Source of the DNA: Sulfoacidibacillus thermotolerans
GTDB taxonomy: Bacteria; Bacillota; Bacilli; Alicyclobacillales; SLC66
DNA length: 56,976 nt
Direction of reading: 5' to 3'
Assembly (NCBI RefSeq): GCF_003144315.1
Contig: NZ_MPDK01000017.1
Location: 1-56,976 of the forward strand
The position numbers and the translations under genes are program-made. Positions within the stretch are counted from its first letter, which is position 1. Each line of letters starts with the position of its first letter. Below are positions 15,235 through 23,846 of the stretch, piece after piece. The notes below the pieces were generated by a model. The model saw only the letters and a program-made list of their open reading frames with translations, made no database searches and was not told the origin of the DNA.

Positions 15235-16016
15235 CGGATGCTTCATGGAAATTGATTGATAAGTGGAAAAACAAGCCGCAAGGCCAAGTGTGGCGAGTTC
15301 GCGATGCTCGCGGCCGAAGTGGATTCTTTAAATTCGCCTATCCCGAACAATGGTATAACGCAGGACCTTTAGTAGGTAATGAATGGATTGCGACAGCGCT
15401 GGCAGAGAAACTTCATCTTCCTTGCGCATCAGTTGAAATCACTGAACTTACTGACGGTCCTCACTGCCTTCACGGGATCGTCTCTCTACCACGACAAGGA
15501 GTACATCTATTTAGTTGGAATCGCGCGCCAGAACAAATACGCACAAATCCACCTCATTATTTGCGTGATTTCGACCATTTATTAGATGTGATTGCCTTCG
15601 ATGTCTGGCTTACCAACATCGACCGCGGTTCAGGCAAAAACATAATTCTTTATCGAGATCATGCGATGTATAACTGGTATTTGATCGACCATGCTTATTG
15701 TGCTTATGGATGTGATCGCAAATGGCAACCTGCGAAATGGACGGAATTGTACTGGAAACAAGTGTGGCAATTTTATCACATCCCTAGAGGTTGGCTGCAA
15801 TTTATTAAACCTGAACGTCTGCTTCGTGCGGCACAAAAAATCGCGGCATTACCTGAACGCTCTATTGCAGAACTCATTGCAACTGTCCCTGATCCTTTGT
15901 ATAGTCAGTCAATTAAAGATCAAGTCACGACCATGTTACTGACCCGAAAGCAAGAATTGGGCGAGATTCTGACCACTTGGATTCATTATCAGGGCACCAA
16001 AGAATCTCGCGTATAG
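15231..16016 (+). CDS. HipA-like kinase-fold protein
   Basis: A 261-residue protein resembling the HipA-like kinase family. VWLTNIDRGSGKNIIL near residues 129-144 matches the catalytic-loop pattern (N-x-DR-x4-N), and WYLIDHAYCAYG near 153-164 matches the Mg-binding D-H. The N-terminal part has FFKFAYPEQWYN, where the lysine could be the ATP-binding lysine, and NEWIATALAEKLHLP resembles the conserved E-helix. It starts ATG inside the preceding stop (ATGA) with GAGGGAA upstream. There is no HipB-like DNA-binding partner, so a toxin-antitoxin role is unlikely. It may phosphorylate a sugar, lipid or coat protein, like CotH- or CotS-related kinases in other spore-formers. Confidence 0.7.
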   Translation: MTDASWKLIDKWKNKPQGQVWRVRDARGRSGFFKFAYPEQWYNAGPLVGNEWIATALAEKLHLPCASVEITELTDGPHCLHGIVSLPRQGVHLFSWNRAPEQIRTNPPHYLRDFDHLLDVIAFDVWLTNIDRGSGKNIILYRDHAMYNWYLIDHAYCAYGCDRKWQPAKWTELYWKQVWQFYHIPRGWLQFIKPERLLRAAQKIAALPERSIAELIATVPDPLYSQSIKDQVTTMLLTRKQELGEILTTWIHYQGTKESRV

Positions 16017-16038
16017 ATTAATTTTGAGGTGATCTGTC

Positions 16039-16794
16039 ATGACTGAAGCTAAACTAATTCCTATCAGTAAGTGGACGAAATACTGCATCTTGCAAACTCA
16101 GTTAAACTTGCGGCCCTATTTGCCAGAAACTCACCCATTTAGCCCTTCTTCACTTATGCGAATGCTACAAGAACATTCACGCGTTGTCGTAAAGACAGAA
16201 CTTGGCGAAGGGGGGAGCGAAGTTTTATTCATCCATCGCCGCAAACGCGGTTTTACTTTGCGGGAACAAGCAAAACGCGCACACGTGCGCAACTTTCGCG
16301 AACTCATTGACCGCTTGCCTGTATTTGTACGACGAGAGCCTTGCATTGTACAACGCTATGTCACTTTACAAAAGATGTATGGACGACCTACAGATATCCG
16401 TATGATCATTCAAAAAAACGAGCGAAATTTTTTTGAAGTAACCGGTACATTTGTAAAAGTGGCCAAACCCCACATGCTCATCACAAATGTCAAGCAAGGA
16501 GGAACGATTGACACGCTTTCGCAATACTTAACGCATTGCTATCCACAAACAGAAGAAAAAGTTCAACTTATCCAACGCGAATTGTATCTCGTCAGTCAAC
16601 GCATAGGAGATATACTTGGCACAAAATATAAAAATGTACTCTATGGCATCGATTTCGGGTTATCTCAAAATGGACATCCCTATATTCTTGAAATCAATAC
16701 AAAACCGAGCCTTTCCATTTTAAGTGAAATTGACATCGCAATGCACAAACGTGCACTTGAATTGCGTAAATTTCACCAAAGTGCAGATACATAA
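16039..16794 (+). CDS. YheC/YheD-like ATP-grasp protein (spore-coat associated family)
   Basis: A 251-residue protein with the ATP-grasp core of the YheC/YheD family. VVVKTELGEGGSEVLFI near residues 48-64 supplies the nucleotide-binding lysine and glycine loop, and IVQRYVTLQKMYGRPTDIRM precedes the metal-binding region. YGIDFGLSQNGHPYILEINT followed by KPSLS carries the D, E and N that bind Mg-ATP. Bacillus YheC and YheD are spore-coat associated; the ligase reaction is not established. It lies 22 bases after the HipA-like gene with GAGGTG before the ATG, in the same direction. It is shorter than B. subtilis YheC (about 360 residues), lacking the N-terminal extension. Confidence 0.78.
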   Translation: MTEAKLIPISKWTKYCILQTQLNLRPYLPETHPFSPSSLMRMLQEHSRVVVKTELGEGGSEVLFIHRRKRGFTLREQAKRAHVRNFRELIDRLPVFVRREPCIVQRYVTLQKMYGRPTDIRMIIQKNERNFFEVTGTFVKVAKPHMLITNVKQGGTIDTLSQYLTHCYPQTEEKVQLIQRELYLVSQRIGDILGTKYKNVLYGIDFGLSQNGHPYILEINTKPSLSILSEIDIAMHKRALELRKFHQSADT

Positions 16795-16877
16795 GGTAGG
16801 TACACTTTGCCCACGCTAAGTAGGTAGTTAAGTTCAACTTCGTTTTGGTAAGAGTCAAACCCGGGGAGGGCTGACAA

Positions 16878-17066
16878 GTGACAGACCACGGATTGCAAAA
16901 TGATCAATCAGAACAAGTTTTAGGCATTGACCCTCAAAATATTCACCGTGCGAATGAACTACCTTCTGCCTTGCGTGTAGAAAAGACCAAACAAGTAAAC
17001 TTTGAAGCGATTCGTTCGCGTCAAGCAGAAGATTTTATCATTCATCCTGGTCGCCAAAAGCGATAA
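16878..17066 (+). CDS. small hypothetical protein (62 residues)
   Basis: A charged, probably soluble 62-residue protein (LGIDPQNIHRANELPSALRV). I do not recognise it. Support for its being real comes from a strong GGGGAGGG ribosome site 7 bases before the GTG, an ordered spacing from the upstream gene and an intrinsic terminator 35 bases beyond the stop. It lies at the end of the glycosyltransferase/HipA/ATP-grasp run, and may be part of that unit. Confidence 0.6.
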   Translation: MTDHGLQNDQSEQVLGIDPQNIHRANELPSALRVEKTKQVNFEAIRSRQAEDFIIHPGRQKR

Positions 17067-17101
17067 AATCGCATCCGTGGCTTTCCCTTGACATTTCCGA
17101 G

Positions 17102-17136
17102 TCCTTGCTGTTTTGAAAAGCAGGGACCGGTTTTTT
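17102..17136 (+). terminator. intrinsic terminator of the spore-coat-like cluster
   Basis: TCCTTGCT and AGCAGGGA pair (one G-U) around a 9-base loop, followed shortly by TTTTTT at 17131-17136. It separates the 62-residue gene from the fabH promoter. Confidence 0.75.
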
Positions 17137-17141
17137 ATGCT

Positions 17142-17169
17142 TTGCAAAATAAAGTTCTCCATGTACAAT
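17142..17169 (+). promoter_or_regulatory. predicted SigA promoter of the fabH gene
   Basis: TTGCAA (17142-17147) and TACAAT (17164-17169) are separated by 16 bases and lie about 40 bases before the GTG start. No FapR-like palindrome was recognised. Confidence 0.5.
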
Positions 17170-17210
17170 AAGCCCAAACCCTATTATGTAGTCTTAGGAG
17201 CTGATACTAA

Positions 17211-18212
17211 GTGGAGCTATACGATGTTTCCATTATCGGGACAGGATCTGCTCTCCCTGAACTCGTAATGACAAACGCGGACATGGAGAAATTAGTCGAC
17301 ACAAATGATGAATGGATTTTTACACGGACTGGAATTCGCGAACGCAGGCGTCTAAAAGACGATCAACCTGTAGCTGATATTGCTGCACAAGCCGCAAAAA
17401 AGGCGATTGAAAGTGCTGGAATTGATCCTGCAGAAATCGACCTGATCATCGCCGCCTCCATTACCGCTGACCTCGTATTTCCTCCGCTCGCTTGTATGGT
17501 TCAGCGTGAGATTGGCGCTAACAGAGCCGCTGCCTTTGACACGAACGCAGTATGTGCTGGATTTTTATTTGCCCTTGTCCAGGGATCACAGTTTTTGCAA
17601 ACAGGAGCGTACAAAACTGCGCTGATTGTTGCAGCAGAAGGTTTGACACGTTATGTTGACTATACAGATCGTAATTCCTGTATTTTATTTGGCGATGGTG
17701 CAGGCGCCGCAATTCTGCGTGCCACTCCTCATCAGGGAGAACGCAAAGGTCTGATTGACTTTGACTTGGGATCCGATGGTACCCGTGTTAATGTTGCAAT
17801 TTGTCCACGTCCAACAGCTCCCAAAGCATGGCTAGACACACTGACTGATCGCGAGGAAGTGACGCCTTACATATGGCAAGATGGACGAGCCATGTTTAAA
17901 GCGGCTGTAAATGGCATGTCAGAGAGTGTGAAACGCATTCTTACAAGACAAGCGTTATCTCCAGAACAGATTGATTGGCTCGTCCCGCATCAAGCGAATT
18001 TGCGAATCATTGAAGCTGTCTCAGAGCGCGTAGGTGTGCCAATCGAACGAGCAGCCCTCTGTCTTGAAGAATACGGAAATACATCTGCAGCCTCGATGGC
18101 CATTGCACTCGATAAATGGATGCGGCTCGGCCATATTAAAGCTGGGAACCGCATTGTATTTACAGCTTTTGCCGGAGGGTTATCTTGGGGATCTGCCCTC
18201 TTCCAGATGTAA
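17211..18212 (+). CDS. fabH: beta-ketoacyl-ACP synthase III
   Basis: A 333-residue thiolase-fold enzyme that condenses an acyl-CoA with malonyl-ACP to start fatty-acid synthesis. The catalytic triad is visible: C115 in TNAVCAGFLFAL, H260 in WLVPHQANLRII and N290 in EEYGNTSAASMA. NDEWIFTRTGIRERR near the N-terminus is a FabH hallmark. It starts GTG with AGGAG 10 bases upstream and has its own promoter. It stands alone, not in the fabH-fabF or fap operons, so it may be a second FabH or an iso/anteiso-primer-specific form. Alicyclobacillaceae commonly use unusual primers (cyclohexyl), but nothing in the sequence shows that here. Confidence 0.92.
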   Translation: MELYDVSIIGTGSALPELVMTNADMEKLVDTNDEWIFTRTGIRERRRLKDDQPVADIAAQAAKKAIESAGIDPAEIDLIIAASITADLVFPPLACMVQREIGANRAAAFDTNAVCAGFLFALVQGSQFLQTGAYKTALIVAAEGLTRYVDYTDRNSCILFGDGAGAAILRATPHQGERKGLIDFDLGSDGTRVNVAICPRPTAPKAWLDTLTDREEVTPYIWQDGRAMFKAAVNGMSESVKRILTRQALSPEQIDWLVPHQANLRIIEAVSERVGVPIERAALCLEEYGNTSAASMAIALDKWMRLGHIKAGNRIVFTAFAGGLSWGSALFQM

Positions 18213-18213
18213 T

Positions 18214-19488
18214 CTACCGTGGTTGAACTTCAAAAATGGCAAACTTCAAGTAATCATTTTCTTCCATGCCCATGAGTTGTGGATGATCTTTGGCCGCACT
18301 GCGATACTCAACCAGTCGCAAGATTTTGCGAGCATCAAGTGCGGCCTCTGCCACAATGCCGCGCCACTGATCAGGAGAAACATGTGCTGAACAGGATGCT
18401 GTCACAAGAAAACCTCCTGGTCGAACTAATTTTAGACCACGTAAATTGATCTCTTTATAACCGCGTAAGGCACTCGGCACTGCCGCGCGATTTTTCGCAA
18501 ATGCGGGGGGATCTAAAATTACGACATCAAATAGTCGTTCGTTGCGTTCATACTCACGCAAAAGATCAAAAGCATTCCCCATCACAAACTCACAGCGTTC
18601 ACTGTAGCCGTTGCGCTCAGCATTGCGCTTTGCCTGCTGTAGCGCACGTTCAGAGGCATCGACAAGAATCACGTGTTTGGCACCATAGCGCACCGCATGC
18701 AGTGCAAATGCCCCTGTATGCGAAAAACAATCAAGCACTTCTGCGCCAACGCGCGTATTATGCGACTCAGGTACCACAACCTTGTCTGTCCATTCCTCGC
18801 GAAACCGAAGATCGGGTCGGGGTTTTTCTAAAGCTCCAAAGCGAACAACTGGTGCAAGCGCCGCGCGATTTTCACGTTGATCAAAAAAATGGCCCGTTTT
18901 TTGCCCCTCTTGAATATCTACAAGAAAGAAAATGCCGTTTTCTTTAATCTCTACTTCCTCGGGACATTCGCCAAAGACGCATCCAACTTGCGGCTCGAGT
19001 CCTTCTAACCTTCGCACTGGTGCGTCACTGCGCTCATAAATCGCACGTACGCCAAGAACCTCATGCAATGCTGGGACAATCCAATCGCGACGAATGTCCA
19101 TCGCAAGGGAGAGGATTTGAATAACTGCTACTTCCCCATATTTATCCACAATAAGACCAGGGATCCCATCAGCCTCTCCATAAACCGCGCGACAAGCTTC
19201 TGTATGTGCTAAAAAACGTTTGCGATACGCCCAAGCTCGCGCGATTTTCGCCTTTAACCAAGTGCGGTCAATTCGCTCGCTCGTTTGATAAGAAGCGATG
19301 CGCACAGCAATTTGCGATGTAGGGTGCCAAAAACCGAGAGCAAGATCATGCCCTTGATGATTTTTTACAACGACAACCGCTCCCGCTTCTGGTTCGCCTT
19401 GCACTTCCTCGATTTCATTGCGATAGACCCATGGATGCCCTTGTTCAAGCCGGCGCTTACGCACTCGTTTTAATAAAATCTGTGCCAT
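18214..19488 (-). CDS. rlmI: 23S rRNA (cytosine-5-)-methyltransferase, RlmI family
   Basis: A 424-residue class I SAM methyltransferase with an N-terminal PUA domain (LLKRVRKRRLEQGHPWVYRN). The Rossmann core has VLDCFSHTGAFALHAVRYGA (motif I), VDASERALQQAKRNAERNGY (motif II) and VVILDPPAFAKNR (motif IV, DPPAF). LVTASCSAHVSP carries the C-terminal catalytic cysteine. This is the RlmI/YwbD architecture, which methylates C1962 of 23S rRNA in E. coli. A stretch around residues 232-264 (PRPDLRFREEWTDKVVVPES) is an extra loop before motif I and makes it slightly longer than the usual ~395. It is convergent with fabH with one base between stops. Confidence 0.88.
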   Translation of the reverse strand: MAQILLKRVRKRRLEQGHPWVYRNEIEEVQGEPEAGAVVVVKNHQGHDLALGFWHPTSQIAVRIASYQTSERIDRTWLKAKIARAWAYRKRFLAHTEACRAVYGEADGIPGLIVDKYGEVAVIQILSLAMDIRRDWIVPALHEVLGVRAIYERSDAPVRRLEGLEPQVGCVFGECPEEVEIKENGIFFLVDIQEGQKTGHFFDQRENRAALAPVVRFGALEKPRPDLRFREEWTDKVVVPESHNTRVGAEVLDCFSHTGAFALHAVRYGAKHVILVDASERALQQAKRNAERNGYSERCEFVMGNAFDLLREYERNERLFDVVILDPPAFAKNRAAVPSALRGYKEINLRGLKLVRPGGFLVTASCSAHVSPDQWRGIVAEAALDARKILRLVEYRSAAKDHPQLMGMEENDYLKFAIFEVQPR

Positions 19489-19580
19489 TTGGATTCCTTT
19501 CTTTTTGCAGTTTTATGCAAGATCAGAGGCCTGTCCGCATACACATGTTCTATAGTTGTTTGCACGCGGGAGGAATTGAC

Positions 19581-20567
19581 TTGATCTCATATTTTGCACT
19601 GAAGACCGCAGTGCTGATTCTCATTGGACTGTGTGTCTTTCTCGTGGGTTTGCTGACCATGCGTCATGGACTCACCCAGGCAACTTCACAAAAAATGGAG
19701 CGCGTGATCACACGGCTAGTCAAAACTCCTACACGCGGGCTCCTTACTGGAATGATTGCCACCTTGTTCACCCAATCAAGTGCGGCTGTCACCATCATCT
19801 CCATGGGACTAGTCGCTGCTAATGTACTGAAGTTTACAGATACGATCGGCATCATTCTTGGAACAAATATTGGAAGCACCTTCACAGTAGGATTACTTTC
19901 CTTAAATATCGCTCGCTTTGGCCCCTACATTATCTTAGCAGGCGTGATTCTCTACTTGCTTGGAATCTCCCGAAAACATGCCCCTATTTTTACATGGCGC
20001 GTCAAATCTCTCGCAATTGGCCTCGTTGGATTTGGCACGTTATTTGTCGGATTTCACTTAATGAGCACTGCAACCGCCCCGCTTGCCTCTTCACAAACAT
20101 TTATTCGGTGGCTGTTACTTGCTCGCGTCCATCCGATCATCGGGTTATTTGCCGGAACAATCATTACTGCACTCATTGGCAGTAGTTCTGCAAGCACAGC
20201 GCTTACGCTTTCACTGGCCCAATCAGGCGCGCTTTCACTACTTGGCGCAACTGCCATCGTCTTTGGCAACAATATTGGTACTTGTACCACAGCACTCCTT
20301 GCCAGTATAGGAGGCACTCGCCCCGTGCAACGCGTCGCTGTCACCCACGTTTTTTTAAATGTTGCTGGAGCAACCGTCTTTATGCTGTTTATTCATCCCT
20401 TTACCGCATGGATTGAATGGATGACCAAAGATATTGGGACACAAGTCGCACTCGCACATTTTTTATTTAACGTGATTTCATCCTTACTTGCGCTTCCTTT
20501 TGTCACTCAACTCGTCTGGCTTTTGGAGAAAATTTTACCTGATCGCCGCGAGTTTCCCGTTGCTTAA
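19581..20567 (+). CDS. Na/Pi-cotransporter family protein (YjbB/NptA-like)
   Basis: A 328-residue membrane protein with the duplicated QSSAA/SSS motifs of the Na/Pi-cotransporter II family: ATLFTQSSAAVTIISMG in the first half and ALIGSSSASTALTLSLA in the second. GIILGTNIGSTFT and IVFGNNIGTCTTALLAS are the paired G-x-N-I-G loops. About eight helices are predicted. It should move phosphate with sodium. The C-terminal PhoU-like domain found in longer relatives is absent. The TTG at 19581 with GGGAGGA upstream is preferred; a longer frame upstream would overlap rlmI on the other strand. Convergent with the Nudix-DeoC gene. Confidence 0.82.
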   Translation: MISYFALKTAVLILIGLCVFLVGLLTMRHGLTQATSQKMERVITRLVKTPTRGLLTGMIATLFTQSSAAVTIISMGLVAANVLKFTDTIGIILGTNIGSTFTVGLLSLNIARFGPYIILAGVILYLLGISRKHAPIFTWRVKSLAIGLVGFGTLFVGFHLMSTATAPLASSQTFIRWLLLARVHPIIGLFAGTIITALIGSSSASTALTLSLAQSGALSLLGATAIVFGNNIGTCTTALLASIGGTRPVQRVAVTHVFLNVAGATVFMLFIHPFTAWIEWMTKDIGTQVALAHFLFNVISSLLALPFVTQLVWLLEKILPDRREFPVA

Positions 20568-20573
20568 TCATCG

Positions 20574-21674
20574 TTATGCAAAAGATTGTGCACGTTCCAA
20601 GATGACGAGTGTCGCACCCGCACTAGTTCCGATGCGCGTTGCACCCGCTGCCAGTAGATCTAAAGCCTCTTGCCGCGTGCGAATGCCTCCTGCTGCCTTA
20701 ATACCCAAAGCATCTCCGACAGTCTCGCGCAAAATTCGCACCGCCGCTAATGTCGCTCCACCTTTTCCAAAACCTGTAGAGGTTTTTACAAACTGGGCTC
20801 CCGCACGCAATGCAGCAAGAGCCCCAGCACGTATCTCAGAATCCGTCAACTCTGCCGTTTCCAAGATGACTTTTACTTGTGCTTGGTCTCCAGCCGCTTC
20901 AACCACTGCGCGAATATCCGCCTCCACACGCAAAACATCATTAGCTTTTAAATAGCCAAGGGCAATCACCATATCAAGTTCTTGCGCCCCATCGGCGATC
21001 GCGCGCAGTGCCTCCGCAACTTTCACTTCTGTTTTGTTAGCGCCAAGCGGAAACCCAATTACCGTACAAACTTTCACAGGCGATCCACCTAGGTTTTCAG
21101 CAGCTAAAGCCACATAGACCGGATTCACGCAGACACTAGCAAACTCATACGTTCGTGCCTCGCGGCACAACCGCACAATTTCTGGCGGAGTTGCTGTTGC
21201 AGATAGTAAAGTAGAGTCAATTTGTGAAGCAAGTAAAGTTCCTGAAAGCGACTCTTGTTCAATCATTTCTAAGCCAATTGAAAAAATGGCTTGATTGTTT
21301 TCATACCCTTGTTCTCTAGCCAAACGGCGCGCATCTGTGAGTGAAACGAACCGTGCTTGCTGAATTTCCTCTATTTGCGTCGCAATTTCTCCTGCCACAG
21401 CTTCAACGAGATAGTAATATGCATCTTTTGCAATTTCTTCTCCATTTTGCATAAATGAGTAGGATACTTTTCCAATCGGTGAAATAATACGCCCTTGAAT
21501 CCCTGTTTCTTCTTGAATTTCGCGCAGTGCTGTCTCCTCTAAAAGTTCATCTCCTTCCACGTGGCCCTTGGGTAGGGTTATATGTGAAAATCGGTCTACG
21601 ATGACGAGCACTTGTGGTTCTCCATCGATAAACCGATACACAAGTCCTCCTGCAACACGCACGCGATCCGCCAT
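20574..21674 (-). CDS. Nudix hydrolase - deoxyribose-phosphate aldolase fusion
   Basis: A single 366-residue frame joining two enzymes. Residues 1-140 are a Nudix hydrolase with the full box (G37, E43 and the REIQEETGI block at 51-59). Residues ~145-366 are a DeoC class I aldolase: D234 in ELDMVIALG, the Schiff-base lysine K297 in QFVKTSTGFG and K326 in GIKAAGGIRT. DeoC splits 2-deoxyribose-5-phosphate to glyceraldehyde-3-phosphate and acetaldehyde. A Nudix domain could clean up nucleotide- or sugar-diphosphates feeding into that step, which is inference. No frameshift or internal ribosome site separates the halves. The ATG at 21674 has GAGGAG 10 bases upstream. No deo operon partners (deoD, pdp, cdd) are adjacent. 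Confidence 0.9.
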   Translation of the reverse strand: MADRVRVAGGLVYRFIDGEPQVLVIVDRFSHITLPKGHVEGDELLEETALREIQEETGIQGRIISPIGKVSYSFMQNGEEIAKDAYYYLVEAVAGEIATQIEEIQQARFVSLTDARRLAREQGYENNQAIFSIGLEMIEQESLSGTLLASQIDSTLLSATATPPEIVRLCREARTYEFASVCVNPVYVALAAENLGGSPVKVCTVIGFPLGANKTEVKVAEALRAIADGAQELDMVIALGYLKANDVLRVEADIRAVVEAAGDQAQVKVILETAELTDSEIRAGALAALRAGAQFVKTSTGFGKGGATLAAVRILRETVGDALGIKAAGGIRTRQEALDLLAAGATRIGTSAGATLVILERAQSFA

Positions 21675-21719
21675 GACGATCACACTCCTCTTTGTAATTC
21701 CCCCATTGCAAACAACATC

Positions 21720-23072
21720 TTATGCGTTGTAAGCGAACGTATCTGTCTTTGTGATCACCGCTTCAAGCACACCCATCGAAACTTCAGTCCCTGACTTTGT
21801 CACACGAACATCACATAATTCGCCTTGTAATGATGCATCACCGATAAAAGCGATTTTCATGTAGTTATCAGCATACCCAACTAGATATTCCCTTCCGTCA
21901 ATCCTCTTGCTCTCTTCTGGGATGACTTGTAAGATGCGTCCTTCCCATTTTTGGTTGTATTCGCGCTGTAAATGCTGCGACAAGGCTAACAAACGATGCA
22001 CGCGCTCTTGTTTTACCACCTCGTCCACTTGATCAGGGAACTTTGCAGCAGGTGTACCTATGCGTTTTGAATAAGGAAAAACATGTAGCTCAGAAAATTG
22101 CTGCTGTGCGATAAAATCCACAGTTGTTGTAAAAAATTCGTCTGTCTCTCCAGGGAACCCTACAATCACATCACTCGTAATCGCCACTTCTGGCAAAACG
22201 CGACGCACTTTCTCTAATTTCTGCGCATATTGCTCAATGGTATAATGTCTGTTCATCCGTCGTAAAACTTCACTATGCCCTGCTTGTAAAGGAATGTGCA
22301 AATGCCGACAAACTTTTTTTGAATGACCTAGCACATCGATCAACTCATCCGTAATCTCACTCGCTTCAATCGAAGAGATGCGAATGCGATGCAACCCTGT
22401 GATGCGCTCTAAGTCTTGTAAAAGATGAGCAAGTGTATAACCGTCCAAATCTTCCCCGTATCCACCTGTATGGATACCTGTCAATACAATCTCATAATAC
22501 CCCGCATCAACCAGCCGCTTTGCTTGCGCCATGACACTCTCTGGTTTACGGCTGCGCACAAGTCCTCGCGCATAAGGAATAATACAAAACGTACAGAAAT
22601 GGTTACACCCATCTTCAATTTTCAAAGATGCACGAGTTCGTTCTTTAAAAATCGGAACCTCAAGATCCTCAAATTCCTTTTGCGCTAAAATCGGTGCTAC
22701 CGCGTTAAACGGTTTCCGTTCTCGCGCTACTTGTTCTACCATATCGACCATTTGTGCGCGAAATTGATTGCCTACCACAAGATCGACACCTGCAATCCCT
22801 AAAATTTCTCCAGGGGCCATTTGCGCATAACACCCCGTCACGACAATCACTGCATCCGGATTCGTCCGCACTGCGCGACGAATCATTTGTCGAGATTTGC
22901 GGTCTCCTTCTTGTGTAACCGTGCACGTGTTGATCACATATACATCTGCCTGCTGCTCAAACGCCACTTGTTCATAGCCACGAGCTTTAAATAATTGCCA
23001 GATCGCTTCCGTGTCATAGTAATTTACTTTACAGCCTAACGTGTGAAACGCCACCGTTTGAGTTCGTTCCAT
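21720..23072 (-). CDS. mtaB: tRNA t6A37 methylthiotransferase
   Basis: A 450-residue radical-SAM methylthiotransferase. The N-terminal UPF0004 domain begins VAFHTLGCKVNYYDTEAIW and holds three cysteines for the auxiliary cluster (GCK, NTCTVT, GCYAQ). The radical-SAM motif is EDGCNHFCTFCIIPYARG (C-x3-C-x2-C). A C-terminal TRAM-like domain follows. It converts t6A to ms2t6A at position 37 of tRNAs reading ANN codons. It starts two bases after rsmE with GGGGGTGA upstream, in the conserved dnaJ-prmA-rsmE-mtaB order of Bacilli. Confidence 0.94.
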   Translation of the reverse strand: MERTQTVAFHTLGCKVNYYDTEAIWQLFKARGYEQVAFEQQADVYVINTCTVTQEGDRKSRQMIRRAVRTNPDAVIVVTGCYAQMAPGEILGIAGVDLVVGNQFRAQMVDMVEQVARERKPFNAVAPILAQKEFEDLEVPIFKERTRASLKIEDGCNHFCTFCIIPYARGLVRSRKPESVMAQAKRLVDAGYYEIVLTGIHTGGYGEDLDGYTLAHLLQDLERITGLHRIRISSIEASEITDELIDVLGHSKKVCRHLHIPLQAGHSEVLRRMNRHYTIEQYAQKLEKVRRVLPEVAITSDVIVGFPGETDEFFTTTVDFIAQQQFSELHVFPYSKRIGTPAAKFPDQVDEVVKQERVHRLLALSQHLQREYNQKWEGRILQVIPEESKRIDGREYLVGYADNYMKIAFIGDASLQGELCDVRVTKSGTEVSMGVLEAVITKTDTFAYNA

Positions 23073-23074
23073 TT

Positions 23075-23839
23075 TTACGTCACCCCCATTTGATTCAATT
23101 CATATAAGACAATGGTCGCAACAACGATCCCCGCCGTTTCTGTCCGCAAAATACGCGGTCCAAGTGTCAAGAGATGTCCGCCTTGCGCGTGTAGCCAAGA
23201 GATTTCTGCAGAAGAAAAGCCTCCCTCCGGGCCAATGACAAAACCAATTGCCGATACCTCGAACTGCTCCTTCGCATGAACATGCGTTTTGAGCACACTC
23301 TTTAGAGTTGGCAACCGCTCCTCTTGCAGTTCATAAGGAACGAGTAACCACTCTGGTTTTCCATCAATAAAAATATCTGTAATTTCAGGAACAAAAAAGA
23401 CATCAGGAACCTTTGCGCGCTTAGCTTGTTCAGCAGCTTCCTTGGCAATTTTTCGCCAACGCAAAAGGCGCGCATCGCGTTTTTCTGTCACAACCTTCGC
23501 GACTGAGCGCTCCCCTTCAAATATGACAATCCGCGACACACCGATTTCGCATGCTTGCCGAATCACCAAATCAATTTTATCTCCCTTTGGAAGCGCCTGA
23601 TAGAGTGTGAGTTTAACACTTGGATCTTGAAGTTGAACGGGTTGCATTAACTTTACCATCACGCGATCCGTTAGCATCTCTGTAATCTGTGCTTGATACA
23701 CTACCCCGCGATAGCCAACTTCCACATACATCCCAGGCATCATCCGCATCACGTGTGCAATGTGATGAACATCGTCCCCTGTAATGGATACGTGTCCAAG
23801 GTGCTCTGTCACATCATCTGAAATAAAATAGCGCTGCAT
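23075..23839 (-). CDS. rsmE: 16S rRNA (uracil1498-N3)-methyltransferase
   Basis: A 254-residue SPOUT methyltransferase. It begins MQRYFISDDVTEHLG and has a PUA-like N-terminus. The C-terminal SPOUT knot has FVIGPEGGFSSAEI and LTLGPRILRTETAGI, the RsmE signatures that bind SAM, and YQALPKGDKIDLVIRQACEI in the middle. The ATG at 23839 is 7 bases past the prmA stop; longer upstream frames would run into prmA. Sits between prmA and mtaB as in B. subtilis. Confidence 0.94.
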   Translation of the reverse strand: MQRYFISDDVTEHLGHVSITGDDVHHIAHVMRMMPGMYVEVGYRGVVYQAQITEMLTDRVMVKLMQPVQLQDPSVKLTLYQALPKGDKIDLVIRQACEIGVSRIVIFEGERSVAKVVTEKRDARLLRWRKIAKEAAEQAKRAKVPDVFFVPEITDIFIDGKPEWLLVPYELQEERLPTLKSVLKTHVHAKEQFEVSAIGFVIGPEGGFSSAEISWLHAQGGHLLTLGPRILRTETAGIVVATIVLYELNQMGVT

Positions 23840-23846
23840 GTTCCCA

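Noticed and set aside
15231-16016. HipA-like gene as a toxin of a toxin-antitoxin system
   Set aside because: No HipB-like helix-turn-helix gene is adjacent and its partners are glycan and ATP-grasp enzymes.
17088-17093. TTGACA upstream of fabH as its -35
   Set aside because: The -10 position reads TTTTGA and the terminator hairpin lies in between; the TTGCAA/TACAAT pair further downstream is better.
18501-18947. 148-codon plus-strand open frame inside rlmI
   Set aside because: It is antisense to a well-supported methyltransferase, has no ribosome site and shows no recognisable domain.
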